From Kordia periserrulae (lineage in GTDB: Bacteria; Bacteroidota; Bacteroidia; Flavobacteriales; Flavobacteriaceae), in assembly GCF_003054265.1 (NCBI RefSeq), contig NZ_QBKT01000006.1, positions 62,001-126,000 of the forward strand: a stretch of 64,000 nt of DNA, written 5' to 3'. The notes beneath the pieces were generated by a model. It did no database searches. It saw only the letters and a program-made list of their open reading frames with translations, and was not told the DNA's origin. This document shows positions 1 through 9,773 of the stretch, in pieces. Each line of letters begins with the position of its first letter. Position 1 is the stretch's first letter. Position numbers and translations under genes: made by a program.

Positions 1-1225
1 TCCCCGTTTGCTCCAGTAGCTCTGTTTGCTAATTGAACATCGTTTGCATCAAGTGCACCGTCAGCATTAACGTCTTCGTATAATCTAACAACTACGTTTT
101 CAATTCTTCCTTCTGATGGGTTGATATCTCCACTTTCGTTGTCGTCATCAAACACCACTCCTGAGATGTTGTAGTCAATAACTTCTACTTCGTTGATTCC
201 GAAGTTTACGCCTGTTACGTCTGTAGTTGTTGAACTTGTATTTACTGAACCTGCAGTTGTTAATGTATACGTGAACGCAGGTGTGTTTCCTGGAACAGTT
301 ACTGCTACTACTGTATTTTCTACAGTTACGTTTGAGAAACTGTACGTTCCGTCTGCAGCTGTTGTTGCTGTTCCGATTACCGTATCACCAGCGTCTACTG
401 CACCGTCTGCATTGTTATCAGCATATAAAGTAACTGTGATAGATTCTAAATTATCCTCGCCAGCATCTTGCGCACCGCTTTCGTCGTTGTCATCATATAC
501 ATTTCCTGAAATTGCATAGTCAATTACTTGAACTTCGTTGATTCCGAAATCAACTCCTGTTACGTCTGTATTGATAGAATCGATAGCCTGTGTTCCAGCA
601 GTTGTTAATGTGTATGTAAAATCTCCAGTATTTGTTGGTACTGTTACCGCTACAATTGTATTTTGAACACATACATGTAAGAAACTGTATGTTCCATCGT
701 TTGCAGATGTAGTTGTTGAAATTACAGTGTCGCCTGAGTCTAACAATCCGTCAGCGTTGTTATCAGCATATAACGTAAGTGTTACATTTTCTAATCCTGC
801 TTCACCGCCATCTAAGGTTGCATTTTCGTTATTGTCATCGTATACAGTTCCGAAAACATCATAATTTATAGGAATTAATGCTTCATTAATTCCAAAATCA
901 ACAATTACATCGTTTGTAGAACCTGATATTGCTACTACTTCTGGAGTTGTTGATGTAAATGTAGTTGTTGGAGTATTATTTGGTACAGTCACAGCTACTA
1001 ATGTTTCAGCAACATCGATATTGTTAAATTCGTATGCTCCGTTTGCATCTGTAGTTTGTGAGTTGATTACAGTATCTCCAGAATCCAACATATTATCGTT
1101 GTTGTTGTCAGCATATAATGTTACTGTAATTCCTGATGTAGCAGTTTCTCCTGCATCAATGTTTCCATCTTCGTTGTTATCGTCGTATACGATACCTTTT
1201 ACTTTGTAAGATACAGGTGGCGTTA
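1..1225 (-). repeat. Tandem SdrD B-like coding repeats (115-116 codons each)
   Basis: Three full units and part of a fourth follow each other. The recurring segment on the plus strand, acttcgttgattccgaa, appears at 187 and 532, with a diverged form near 880, giving spacings of 345 and about 348 bp. Each unit encodes a start like (Y/I)xVxGxVYDDNNE and an end like DVxFGINE. Nucleotide similarity is high between the units nearest the window edge and lower in the N-terminal unit, as expected for array growth by recombination. Confidence 0.75.
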
Positions 1226-2531
1226 AGTCTACATAGTCAGACGCGTCTGTAATTTTACCAACATCGTGTGGATCTAATCCTGAGATTTCAATTAAAGAAC
1301 CTAATTGTAAGCTGTTGTACGTTCTTAATTGAGCTGGCGCTGTATATTTTTGTACAAAACTTTTTAATGTACATGTTGTGTGAGGACAACCGTTGTAGTA
1401 TGTTGTAGAACATTGTCTTTTGTTCTTCAATAATTGAAGATTGCTGTACTTATCTTTCGCCATTTGCGCATATACATCTTCATTGTTTGCCCAGTCATAT
1501 CTGTTGCTATTGAAGTTGTATGCTTGTACTTGATACGATGTAGCTGCATACATTTGTCCGTTGTCATCTACTACGATATCTCCTAGTTCTCCTTTGTATA
1601 AGAAGCTAGAGTATCCCCAGTTGTCATATACTGGTCTTCCATTAGCTACAGAAGTTGTTTGACCAGAAGTATCAGCTAATCCATTAAAGCTAATTTCCAA
1701 TAAGTAAATGTTATTGTTGTATGAGCTGTAGTAGTACGTAGTTTCTGTTTGGTACGTGTTTCCTCTTTGTGCTAAGTTGTCATCTGAGGTTCCCGAATCT
1801 GCTTGTGGTAAGTCTTCTTCAGGAATGTAATCACTTACATTATCGTTAATTTGGTTTGCTTCTTCTGCTTCAATAATTACGAAATCCGCAGGAGTTTCTC
1901 CATTTCCATCTCTTCCTCCATTGTCTACAACATCTTCTTCTGTAGAAACGCTAGTTCCTCTTGTACTAAACATTCCTGTAGATGTTGTCGTTGCTGCTCT
2001 TGGATTATTGTTTAATTCATCTTTAGGATTTTCATTTACTGAAGAAGTTCTTCTTCCATCTCTGTAGTAGTAGCAATATACAGGATATTCCATTGCGAAA
2101 TATAATTTCCCGTTGTAAAATGTTGCTCCACCAGAAGCTAAACCTCTAGAAGAGTACGCATGACCTGTTCCTGTGAAAAAGTGTCGCACCGACCCAAAGT
2201 TTTTATGTGTATTTGTGTACACATTGTAACCATAAATCGTCCAGTTGTAACTGGAAATGTGGTTTGAAACGTAAAAAATCCATCCTGTACTTGCGTCACT
2301 AGCGATAGAGTTAATTTCGTTTACATAAGGTGAAGTTGCCAATAACGTAGCGTGGTACGTATTCATGTCGAGTTTGTAGATTCTTTTTCCTGCCGAAATG
2401 ATAATTAAGTTACCATCTGTGGTCATCATTTCATTCTCGACTACATTTTCGCTGGTAGGCATTGAATTAGCGAAAACATTGGTTAATCCTAATAAGGCGA
2501 TTAGGACCAAAAGAGTAATTTTAGTCTTCAT
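1..2531 (-). CDS. Secreted SdrD B-like repeat surface protein, N-terminal part (cut by window edge)
   Basis: About 843 codons are open from an ATG at 2531 to the window edge, so the C-terminus is missing. The first 22 residues are a Sec signal peptide (MKTK, hydrophobic LLVLIALLGL core, ending near VFA-NS). Residues 25-430 are an Asn/Tyr/Ser-rich region that reads like a beta-propeller-type extracellular domain. From about residue 435 there are tandem units of 115-116 residues, each with acidic DDN-E-G-x-D-x-GE and ADNN-D-x-D-x-GD motifs typical of Ca-binding SdrD B-like domains. A cell-surface or secreted adhesin/matrix role is inferred from this architecture. In Bacteroidota such proteins often end in a type IX secretion sorting domain, which would lie outside the window. 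The next gene upstream is 235 bp away, so it is probably transcribed alone. Confidence 0.8.
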   Translation of the reverse strand, partial: MKTKITLLVLIALLGLTNVFANSMPTSENVVENEMMTTDGNLIIISAGKRIYKLDMNTYHATLLATSPYVNEINSIASDASTGWIFYVSNHISSYNWTIYGYNVYTNTHKNFGSVRHFFTGTGHAYSSRGLASGGATFYNGKLYFAMEYPVYCYYYRDGRRTSSVNENPKDELNNNPRAATTTSTGMFSTRGTSVSTEEDVVDNGGRDGNGETPADFVIIEAEEANQINDNVSDYIPEEDLPQADSGTSDDNLAQRGNTYQTETTYYYSSYNNNIYLLEISFNGLADTSGQTTSVANGRPVYDNWGYSSFLYKGELGDIVVDDNGQMYAATSYQVQAYNFNSNRYDWANNEDVYAQMAKDKYSNLQLLKNKRQCSTTYYNGCPHTTCTLKSFVQKYTAPAQLRTYNSLQLGSLIEISGLDPHDVGKITDASDYVDLTPPVSYKVKGIVYDDNNEDGNIDAGETATSGITVTLYADNNNDNMLDSGDTVINSQTTDANGAYEFNNIDVAETLVAVTVPNNTPTTTFTSTTPEVVAISGSTNDVIVDFGINEALIPINYDVFGTVYDDNNENATLDGGEAGLENVTLTLYADNNADGLLDSGDTVISTTTSANDGTYSFLHVCVQNTIVAVTVPTNTGDFTYTLTTAGTQAIDSINTDVTGVDFGINEVQVIDYAISGNVYDDNDESGAQDAGEDNLESITVTLYADNNADGAVDAGDTVIGTATTAADGTYSFSNVTVENTVVAVTVPGNTPAFTYTLTTAGSVNTSSTTTDVTGVNFGINEVEVIDYNISGVVFDDDNESGDINPSEGRIENVVVRLYEDVNADGALDANDVQLANRATGANG

Positions 2532-2766
2532 TGATTTGCTGTTTAGTTTACTATTATATGTGCCCGAAGCAGATAAAATAGATTTTGTTTACAATAAGTT
2601 TGGGGTGAGCGGCTTAATTCTCGAACACAAAAATATTTGGAATTATCCTAAAATGCTGAAAAGAGGTTTTCTTTTAGATAAAACGTCATTAAATTCGAGA
2701 AAAAGTATTTTTTAGGTGTATTTACTTACAATGAAGTAGGTTTTTACTTTATCTAATTTATGGTTT

Positions 2767-3696
2767 TTAAGCTTCTTTAAGATATATGTTGAAGAGAAAA
2801 CTAACAATCATTAGTATAAACAGTATACTATTTGCAATCCTTTTGTTTTCAATATTTTCGAGAAGATTTGCCATAAAAACAGCTAACGGAAATGCGAATA
2901 AAAACTCTGAATTTTGAATGCTATTTTTAGCTAATAACACGTAAAATGTTCCTATAAAAAATAGCATTTTGATTATTAAAAAAGAAAGCTTTTTTTGAGA
3001 AGAATAGCTTTTGTATTTTAATAAAAATAGTACAAAAATTATGCTAAAAAGAAATGCGATTACAAAATGTAGTGCAATACGTCTATAGTTTGTCGTTGAA
3101 TAATTAATTTGCACATCAAACTCCAATAGTGAATTTGTAGGAAGTGCTTGTTTCGTAAGGTAAACATATATACTGTAAAGCATCACAACGACTCCAAATC
3201 CTATAAATGGTACAAGCCAATTTTTATAATCACTTGAAACATAGAGTAGAATTCCTAAGTATACAATTGCCATATAAAGCACCATCCAAGCATCAAATAA
3301 AACAGCCAAACCGATGAAAAAAGAAGCATCAAATAGTTTCTGTTTTACACTTCGCAACGAGCCTAAACTAATAATTCGCCTCAAGGCAAAAAGAATCAAA
3401 AGCTGCATCAATACGATGTTTATATGCTGAAAAATAGAAGGGAAAAATCCGATAACCAGCGTGAATACAAATAGCGCATAATCGTTTTGTTCGGTTAAAT
3501 CGTTCTTCTTTACGACAAAATTCACCATAAACAAGGAAAATAACAGTAACAAAACCACTGGAAGTTCCGCTGTCAAAAACTCCAAACCAACAGCTTTATA
3601 CCCTGAAAATAAGTATATTACAAAATACACTAACAGCAATACTGCACAGAGAATAAAATTTATCGGTTTTGATTTTCCAAAAACGCTTGTTATCAT
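2767..3696 (-). CDS. DUF6427-like integral membrane protein
   Basis: 309 residues, almost entirely hydrophobic, with about nine predicted membrane helices (first at residues 12-32, last near 288-305). It begins MITSVFGKSKPINF, which fits the DUF6427 family of Flavobacteriia; the family has no established function. It is divergent from the 75-residue membrane protein at 3744, with only 47 bp between the start codons, so the two may share a control region. No catalytic motif is visible. The family name is from memory of the sequence type; the membrane topology is read from the sequence. Confidence 0.65.
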   Translation of the reverse strand: MITSVFGKSKPINFILCAVLLLVYFVIYLFSGYKAVGLEFLTAELPVVLLLLFSLFMVNFVVKKNDLTEQNDYALFVFTLVIGFFPSIFQHINIVLMQLLILFALRRIISLGSLRSVKQKLFDASFFIGLAVLFDAWMVLYMAIVYLGILLYVSSDYKNWLVPFIGFGVVVMLYSIYVYLTKQALPTNSLLEFDVQINYSTTNYRRIALHFVIAFLFSIIFVLFLLKYKSYSSQKKLSFLIIKMLFFIGTFYVLLAKNSIQNSEFLFAFPLAVFMANLLENIENKRIANSILFILMIVSFLFNIYLKEA

Positions 3697-3717
3697 TTAT
3701 AGGTTTTTATACTTTTG
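3687..3717 (+). promoter_or_regulatory. Putative Bacteroidota promoter for the 3744 gene
   Basis: TACTTTTG at 3710-3717 matches the TAnnTTTG -7 consensus, and a TTG at 3687-3689 lies 20 bp upstream as a -33 element. Transcription would start near 3722, about 20 nt before the ATG at 3744. Confidence 0.45.
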
Positions 3718-3743
3718 TACTGTAAATATAATACGATTTATCG

Positions 3744-3971
3744 ATGAAAAGTTTTTTTGAAGGAATTGCATACTTGTTTGAAGAAATATTATTTCTTCCA
3801 TTTGAAGCATTGCGTAAGCTAGAACTAGAAAGTTGGACACTTGCCAATACTTTAAACTGGATTTTTATGTTGGTTTGTGCAGCAGCAATTGTATACTGGG
3901 TATTACAATTGAAAAAATTCAACGACAACGGCGAAGAAAATAAAGATGTAACAGCGCATTCGTACTTATAA
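3744..3971 (+). CDS. DUF6341-like small membrane protein
   Basis: 75 residues: an amphipathic N-terminal half (MKSFFEGIAYLFEEILFLPF) and one clear membrane helix at about residues 38-55 (WIFMLVCAAAIVYWVLQL), then a charged tail. This matches the short DUF6341 family found next to DUF6427 proteins and purD in flavobacteria. The function is unknown; some database entries mislabel it as uracil phosphoribosyltransferase, and no such domain is present here. Its TAA stop (3969-3971) interlocks with the purD stop (3966-3968) on the other strand, so the two genes are convergent with a 6-bp overlap. Confidence 0.7.
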   Translation: MKSFFEGIAYLFEEILFLPFEALRKLELESWTLANTLNWIFMLVCAAAIVYWVLQLKKFNDNGEENKDVTAHSYL

Positions 3972-5237
3972 GTCGAAGCCAATATCTTTTCTATAATACA
4001 TCTTATCAAAATGTAGTTTTGCTATACTTTGGTAAGATTTTTTTATGGCATCTTCATACGTATCTGCATACGAGGTAATGGCAATAACTCTTCCGCCATT
4101 GGTCACCACTTTTTCACCGTCCAATTTGGTACCTGCGTGAAATACAATAGCATCTTCAATGGTTTGAATGCCCGTAATTTCTTTTCCTTTTTCGTACGCT
4201 TCTGGATAACCGCCCGAAACTACCATGATAGTCGTTGCTGCTTCTTTTTTGATTTTTACATCAATCGTATTTAGAGACTGCGTTCCTACAGCTTCCAAAA
4301 TGTCTACCAAATCATTTTCCAAACGCGGAATGACAACTTCCGTTTCCGGATCGCCCATTCGTACGTTGTATTCTATCACAAACGGATCGTTTCCAACTTT
4401 TATCAATCCGATAAAAACAAATCCTTTATACGGTAAGCTATCTTTCTGAAAACCATCAATTGTAGGTTTGATAATGCGCGATTCAATTTTTTCCATGAAT
4501 TCTGCGTCTGCAAACGGTACTGGAGAAACAGCGCCCATGCCACCTGTATTCAAGCCTGTATCGCCTTCACCAATACGTTTGTAATCTTTCGCTGTGGGAA
4601 GTGTTACATAATTTTTTCCGTCCGTAACGACAAAACAACTCAATTCAATTCCGTCTAAAAATTCTTCTATCACTACTTTGGTACTCGCGTTTCCAAATTT
4701 GGCATCGACTAACATTTCACGTAAGGAATCTTGTGCTTCTTGCAAATCGTTGATAATCAACACACCTTTTCCAGCCGCCAAACCATCTGCTTTGAGTACA
4801 TACGGCGGTTGTAAGGTTGTTAAGAATTCGCAACCAGCTTCTACAGTTTCTTTGGTAAAACTTTCATACGCTGCGGTCGGAATGTTGTGACGCATCATGA
4901 ATTTCTTTGCAAATTCTTTGCTTCCTTCCAATTCGGCAGCTTCTTTTTGCGGACCAATCACGTGAATTCCTTTTAAAACATCATCATTCAAAAAATAATC
5001 GTGAATTCCGTTGACGAGCGGATCTTCGGGTCCTACCACAACCATGTCAATATTGTTTTCCACAGAAAATTTTCCAATCGCATCAAAATCATTAACGCTC
5101 ATCGCCACATTTTCAGCAATGCCAGCAGTTCCGGCATTTCCTGGTGCTACAAATAGTTTTGTAACACGCGGACTTTGCGCAATTTTCCAAGTAAGTGTAT
5201 GTTCTCTTCCTCCTGAGCCTAATACAAGAATGTTCAT
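3966..5237 (-). CDS. purD: Phosphoribosylamine-glycine ligase (GARS)
   Basis: 423 residues, the usual length. It catalyses ATP-dependent joining of phosphoribosylamine and glycine to GAR, step 2 of cytoplasmic de novo purine synthesis. Seen: N-terminal domain MNILVLGSGGREHTL with PGNAG near 32-36, an ATP-grasp domain from about residue 100 to 290 with KADGLAAGKGV, and the metal-binding EYNVRMGDPETE near 290-300. The start codon overlaps the stop of the upstream glycosyltransferase (ATGA, 4 bp), so purD is the last gene of a polysaccharide operon rather than part of a pur cluster. Confidence 0.97.
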   Translation of the reverse strand: MNILVLGSGGREHTLTWKIAQSPRVTKLFVAPGNAGTAGIAENVAMSVNDFDAIGKFSVENNIDMVVVGPEDPLVNGIHDYFLNDDVLKGIHVIGPQKEAAELEGSKEFAKKFMMRHNIPTAAYESFTKETVEAGCEFLTTLQPPYVLKADGLAAGKGVLIINDLQEAQDSLREMLVDAKFGNASTKVVIEEFLDGIELSCFVVTDGKNYVTLPTAKDYKRIGEGDTGLNTGGMGAVSPVPFADAEFMEKIESRIIKPTIDGFQKDSLPYKGFVFIGLIKVGNDPFVIEYNVRMGDPETEVVIPRLENDLVDILEAVGTQSLNTIDVKIKKEAATTIMVVSGGYPEAYEKGKEITGIQTIEDAIVFHAGTKLDGEKVVTNGGRVIAITSYADTYEDAIKKSYQSIAKLHFDKMYYRKDIGFDL

Positions 5238-6004
5238 AGTGGTACGGTTTGTCGTGGTTTTATAAAGAAATGTTCTAGTAAAAATCGAATCAAATACACG
5301 ATTGATTTTAAAACGCCAAAGTTAAGCGCCTTTCTGTAAATAGTGTAATTGTATTGTAATAAATTTAGTTTATTAGACGAAATGGAGTTTTCGCGCACGC
5401 GATATATGGCAAGCGGCACTTCCAAACTGTATGCAAAATCTACTTTTTGAACCAATGTAAGCCATAATGCCCAATCTTGTCGTTTGCGAATGTTGGGCAT
5501 GTACACTTTTCCCAATGTTTGAGCATTGTAAATTCCTGTCAAATTTCCAATATAGTTGCTTTTGAGCATTTTGGAGAAATTCACTTTGGGCAAGGCTTTC
5601 ACCATTTTTTGAAGCGAATTTCCCTGTTCGTCCATCAATTCGTAACTGGAAAAACTCACCGCAATATCATTTTTTTGCATGAATGCGATTTGTGTTGCGA
5701 GCTTTTCAGGCTTCCACAAATCGTCTGCGTCCAAAAAGGCTATATACTGTCCAGAAGCTTTCTCAATCGCTGTATTTCGTGCGATGGCGGCTCCGGAGTT
5801 GGTTTGTAGTACCTGTACTTTGATACGTTCGTCTTTTGCGGCGTATTTGTGTAAAATTTCTACCGTGTTGTCTGAAGAAGCATCATCCACAATAATCATT
5901 TCCCAATTAGCATACCTTTGCGCACGAACCGAATCAATGGTGTCCGAAATAAAATCTTCAGAATTATAGGTTGGTGTAATGACAGAAACAAGCGGCTGAT
6001 GCAT
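5234..6004 (-). CDS. Family 2 glycosyltransferase
   Basis: 256 residues with a GT-A fold of the GT2 type: VSVITPTYNSEDFI at 7-20, the nucleotide-binding VDDASSD at 39-45, and the metal-binding DADD at 92-95 (FLDADDLW). There is no signal peptide, so it acts on the cytoplasmic side, adding a sugar to a lipid-linked intermediate. Donor and acceptor cannot be read from the sequence. It lies 2 bp after the WcaJ-like initiating transferase and overlaps purD by 4 bp, so all three are probably co-transcribed. Confidence 0.9.
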   Translation of the reverse strand: MHQPLVSVITPTYNSEDFISDTIDSVRAQRYANWEMIIVDDASSDNTVEILHKYAAKDERIKVQVLQTNSGAAIARNTAIEKASGQYIAFLDADDLWKPEKLATQIAFMQKNDIAVSFSSYELMDEQGNSLQKMVKALPKVNFSKMLKSNYIGNLTGIYNAQTLGKVYMPNIRKRQDWALWLTLVQKVDFAYSLEVPLAIYRVRENSISSNKLNLLQYNYTIYRKALNFGVLKSIVYLIRFLLEHFFIKPRQTVPL

Positions 6005-6006
6005 GA

Positions 6007-7413
6007 TTAGTAGGCATTTTTTTCTCCTCGAACGATGTTTAAAATTGTTTCAAAGATAATTTTTATGTCTAAAAAAAGCGACCAGTTTTCAATGTAAAAT
6101 ATATCGTATTTAATTCGGTTGATGATGTCTTCGTCGTTTTTAATTTCGCCGCGATAGCCTTTTACTTGTGCCAATCCGGAAATCCCAGGTTTTACGCTGT
6201 GGCGGAATACGAAGTTGTATTTGTCAATTTTTTTGGCATATTCTTTCGTGTACGGAATCATGTGTGGTCTTGGTCCTATGACCGACATATCGCCTTTGAG
6301 CACATTAAAAAACTGTGGCAATTCGTCAATACTTGTTTTTCGAATAAAGCGTCCAATGCGCGTTACGCGTGAATCTTGCTGGGTTACATGATCGTAATCA
6401 GCATCACTGTTTTTCGCAAGCGAACGAAACTTGTAACAAGTAAATTCTTTGTAATTGATACCGTTGCGAATGTGTTTATAAAAAACAGGGCCTTTCGATT
6501 CTAATTTTATCAAAATTGCCATTAACGGCACCAACCATGAAAGTAAAAAAATGATGATAAACAACGAGAAAACAATGTCAAAAGCACGTTTGATAAAGCG
6601 ATTTAAGTTGTTGTTCAGTGCAACTTCTTGAATAGATAATACGGGCAAATAGTTATAATAATCCGTTTTGAGTCGCTTTGTGATGAGTTTTTTCGTGTTG
6701 GGAATAAACTTGATGTTTATCATGTTCATGCTGGCGTATTTCACATAGTCATTCACATGTTTTTCTGAAAGCTCATCGATGGCACAGTAAATTTCATCAA
6801 TTCCTTTTTCTTTTTCAATAAAATCAAAACTATCTTCAATGGTTCCAGTAATCATTTCATTGTCTTTATTGCTAAAAATACCCAACAATTTGTATCCGAG
6901 TTCTTTGTTGTTCCGAAACAAACGCTCTAGTTCTTGCGCGCCCGCACTGAATCCGATGATGATAACACGACGAATGTTTCCGTCTAACACAGCACGGTAT
7001 TTTTTTAAACCATAATACCCAATGATTTTTACCAAACCGATAATGCCAAAACTCAACATCAAGTATTTAAACGTCACAAAAGCGGAAACATCAATACTTC
7101 TAAAAATTCCGATAAACGCATATACAATCAGCGTGTACGCCAATAATTGTTTGATGAGAAGCGATAATATTTGCGGAATAGATGTAAAACGATATACATT
7201 GTAAAATTTGAGAAAAAATGCAGATAACGGCCAAAAAATAGTCGTGTAAATGATAAATAGTAAATGTTTGTTATTCCAAAAACTCGATTCAAAAAAGTAT
7301 AAATCTTGATCGTTGAAGTTGAAAAAGAAAAAGACAAGAATATTAATGACGCACAAGTCGAACACCAAAAAAAATGGTCGCAAAAGCCATGAATATCTTC
7401 CTCTTACGTGCAT
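6007..7413 (-). CDS. WcaJ-like undecaprenyl-phosphate sugar-1-phosphate transferase (polyPGT)
   Basis: 468 residues. Four N-terminal membrane helices (about 11-31, 50-70, 83-104, 115-135) are followed by a CoA-binding-like Rossmann region (about 145-265), a fifth helix (280-302), and the C-terminal bacterial sugar transferase domain. The catalytic Asp-Glu pair is D363-E364 (SIDELPQFFN), followed by KGDMSVIGPRP. Enzymes of this type move hexose-1-phosphate from UDP-sugar to undecaprenyl phosphate and so start repeat-unit assembly. The sugar, probably glucose or a related hexose, cannot be fixed from sequence. A second, smaller initiating enzyme of another class is at 13612. Confidence 0.9.
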   Translation of the reverse strand: MHVRGRYSWLLRPFFLVFDLCVINILVFFFFNFNDQDLYFFESSFWNNKHLLFIIYTTIFWPLSAFFLKFYNVYRFTSIPQILSLLIKQLLAYTLIVYAFIGIFRSIDVSAFVTFKYLMLSFGIIGLVKIIGYYGLKKYRAVLDGNIRRVIIIGFSAGAQELERLFRNNKELGYKLLGIFSNKDNEMITGTIEDSFDFIEKEKGIDEIYCAIDELSEKHVNDYVKYASMNMINIKFIPNTKKLITKRLKTDYYNYLPVLSIQEVALNNNLNRFIKRAFDIVFSLFIIIFLLSWLVPLMAILIKLESKGPVFYKHIRNGINYKEFTCYKFRSLAKNSDADYDHVTQQDSRVTRIGRFIRKTSIDELPQFFNVLKGDMSVIGPRPHMIPYTKEYAKKIDKYNFVFRHSVKPGISGLAQVKGYRGEIKNDEDIINRIKYDIFYIENWSLFLDIKIIFETILNIVRGEKNAY

Positions 7414-7416
7414 CTG

Positions 7417-8403
7417 TTACCTTCGTGTATAGGTTGAAAAATCTTTGTGTTCTTTTTTAAATAACTCGCTTTGTGGTAATGATTTAAAATATTCGTAGGT
7501 CAATCGCATTCCTTCACTACGATCTACGGTAGGTTCCCAACCTAAGATTTCTTTGGCTTTACGGATGTCTGGCTTTCGCTGTAGCGGATCGTCTACAGGC
7601 AATTCTTTGTAAATTACTTTTTGCGTAGTTCCTGTAAGCTTGATGATTTCTTCAGCAAATTCGCCAATTGTGATTTCGTGCGGATTTCCAATGTTAATCG
7701 GTTCTACATAATCACTCATCAACAAACGGTAAATGCCTTCTATTTGGTCAGTAATATAACAAAATGAACGCGTTTGTGTTCCGTCGCCGAAAACGGTTAA
7801 ATCTTCGCCACGCAACGCCTGACCGATAAACGCAGGAATGACACGACCGTCATTCAATCGCATACGCGGTCCGTAGGTATTGAATATGCGCACAATGCGT
7901 GTTTCCAATCCGTGAAAACGGTGATATGCCATCGTAATAGATTCCTGAAAACGTTTCGCTTCGTCATATACACCGCGTGGTCCAATGGTATTTACGTTTC
8001 CATAATATTCTTCGTGTTGCGGATGCACTAACGGATCGCCATAGACTTCAGAAGTAGACGCAATCAAAATTCGTGCTTTTTTCTCTTTCGCCAATCCTAA
8101 TAAGTTATGTGTTCCGAGCGAACCTACTTTTAAGGTTTGAATTGGAATTTTGAGATAATCTATCGGACTTGCGGGTGAAGCAAAGTGTAAAATATAGTCT
8201 AGTTTTCCAGGCACGTGTACAAATTTGGTAACATCGTGATGGTAAAACTCAAAGTGTTTTAAGTGAAATAAATGCTCAATATTACGCATATCTCCTGTAA
8301 TGAGATTGTCCATTCCAATAACGTGAAAACCTTCGTCAATAAAGCGATCGCACAAGTGTGAACCTAAAAATCCTGCGGCTCCCGTAATTAGAATTCGTTG
8401 CAT
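7417..8403 (-). CDS. UDP-glucuronate decarboxylase (UDP-xylose synthase type)
   Basis: 328-residue extended SDR. The NAD motif GAAGFLGS is at 8-15; HFASPASP at 73-80 and the TSEVYGDP segment near 117-124 are typical of UDP-xylose synthases; the catalytic pair is Y146 and K150 (YDEAK). The enzyme converts UDP-glucuronate to UDP-xylose or a 4-keto intermediate. The gene lies 20 bp downstream of ugd, which makes its substrate. A plain epimerase is the alternative, but ASPASP and the [10 protein letters not shown] segment favour decarboxylation. Confidence 0.88.
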   Translation of the reverse strand: MQRILITGAAGFLGSHLCDRFIDEGFHVIGMDNLITGDMRNIEHLFHLKHFEFYHHDVTKFVHVPGKLDYILHFASPASPIDYLKIPIQTLKVGSLGTHNLLGLAKEKKARILIASTSEVYGDPLVHPQHEEYYGNVNTIGPRGVYDEAKRFQESITMAYHRFHGLETRIVRIFNTYGPRMRLNDGRVIPAFIGQALRGEDLTVFGDGTQTRSFCYITDQIEGIYRLLMSDYVEPINIGNPHEITIGEFAEEIIKLTGTTQKVIYKELPVDDPLQRKPDIRKAKEILGWEPTVDRSEGMRLTYEYFKSLPQSELFKKEHKDFSTYTRR

Positions 8404-8423
8404 AACATAGGTTGGTTTAGGGT

Positions 8424-9734
8424 TTATAAAACGTTTTTACGACCGATAGAGAAATAGGTAAATCCTTCTTTTTCCATTTCGGCAATATCATATAAATTTC
8501 TACCGTCAAATATGATTGGTGCTTTTAAATTTTCGCGTAATTTTTGGAAATTTGGCGTTCTAAAAATACTCCATTCAGTACAAATAATGAGCGCGTCTGT
8601 ATTTTCAATAGCATCGTACATACTGTCTGCATAGGTGATTTTGTCTCCTAATTTTCTTTGTACATTGTCCATCGCTTCTGGGTCAAATGCTTTTAATGTA
8701 GCGCCGCGCGAAAGCAATTCGTCAATAATATACAACGATGGTGCTTCGCGAATATCGTCTGTTTCTGGCTTAAATGCCAATCCCCAAATAGCAATGGTTT
8801 TTCCTGATAAGTCTTCACCTAAGTGACTCACCACTTTCGGAATTAACGCTGTTTTTTGCTTGTTATTTACGTTGATAACCGCATCTAAAATTTGGAAGTT
8901 GTACAGATTGTCTTTTCCCGATTTGTGCAAAGCTTTTACATCTTTTGGAAAACACGAACCGCCGTAGCCAATGCCTGGAAATAAGAAACGTTTTCCAATA
9001 CGAGAATCGGTTCCCATACCAATACGTACTTTATCAACGTCTGCGCCTACTTTTTCACAGAAGTTCGCAATCTCATTCATAAAGGTGATTTTGGTGGCTA
9101 AGAAAGAGTTTGCTGCATATTTGGTTAACTCTGCCGATTTTTCGTCCATGATGATAATCGGATTCCCTGAACGCACAAAAGGCTTGTACAAACGCTCCAT
9201 AAGTTGCGTTGCTTTTTCGGAGCTCGAACCAATGACAATACGTTCTGGCTTTAGGAAATCATCTACCGCAAAACCTTCTCGTAAAAACTCAGGGTTTGAA
9301 ACCACGTCAAAATCAACTGTAGCATGTTTTGCAACGACTGCTGTTACTTTTTCCGCCGTTCCTACAGGAACTGTACTTTTATCGACAATCACTTTGTAAT
9401 CGGTCATCAGTTTCCCAATATTTTCTGCAACGCCTAGTACATACGATAAATCGGCAGAACCGTCTTCATCTTCTGGTGTAGGCAAGGCTAAAAATATAAT
9501 TTGACCGTGCGTCAAGCCTTCTTCAAGTTCGGTAGTAAATTTTAAACGACCTGCGTTTATGTTTCTTTCAAAAAGTATATCTAAATGAGGTTCGTAGATA
9601 GGAACTTCACCGTTTTGCATTTTTGCGACTTTGTTTTTGTCAATATCGACACAAAGTACATCATTTCCTGTTTCAGCCAGACACGTTCCTGTGACTAGTC
9701 CTACATATCCTGTTCCAACAACAGTTATTTTCAT
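8424..9734 (-). CDS. ugd: UDP-glucose 6-dehydrogenase
   Basis: 436 residues, full length. The NAD motif GTGYVG is at 7-12, the conserved DKSTVPVGT at 118-126, and the catalytic cysteine is C261 in [10 protein letters not shown]. It oxidises UDP-glucose to UDP-glucuronate with 2 NAD+. The next gene encodes the UDP-glucuronate decarboxylase, so the pair supplies glucuronate and xylose-type donors. Two other nucleotide-sugar dehydrogenases in the window (40604, 42981) belong to the HexNAc branch; this one carries the UDP-glucose-type signature. Confidence 0.95.
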   Translation of the reverse strand: MKITVVGTGYVGLVTGTCLAETGNDVLCVDIDKNKVAKMQNGEVPIYEPHLDILFERNINAGRLKFTTELEEGLTHGQIIFLALPTPEDEDGSADLSYVLGVAENIGKLMTDYKVIVDKSTVPVGTAEKVTAVVAKHATVDFDVVSNPEFLREGFAVDDFLKPERIVIGSSSEKATQLMERLYKPFVRSGNPIIIMDEKSAELTKYAANSFLATKITFMNEIANFCEKVGADVDKVRIGMGTDSRIGKRFLFPGIGYGGSCFPKDVKALHKSGKDNLYNFQILDAVINVNNKQKTALIPKVVSHLGEDLSGKTIAIWGLAFKPETDDIREAPSLYIIDELLSRGATLKAFDPEAMDNVQRKLGDKITYADSMYDAIENTDALIICTEWSIFRTPNFQKLRENLKAPIIFDGRNLYDIAEMEKEGFTYFSIGRKNVL

Positions 9735-9773
9735 CTATTAATTTTTAGCGCTTTTTTTATTACTATTGCTTCC

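Noticed and set aside
1-1225. CRISPR-like appearance of regularly spaced repeats
   Set aside because: Spacing of about 345 bp and an uninterrupted reading frame show protein domain repeats; no short repeat-spacer structure exists in the window.
2398-2715. Plus-strand 105-codon open frame across the start of the SdrD-like gene
   Set aside because: Its first part is antisense to the signal peptide and N-terminus of the minus-strand gene; the rest is AT-rich spacer with no domain or ribosome-binding context.
3707-4009. Minus-strand 100-codon frame opposite the DUF6341-like gene
   Set aside because: It is the antisense shadow of the 75-residue membrane protein, with Ser/Asn-rich low-complexity translation and overlap with the purD end.
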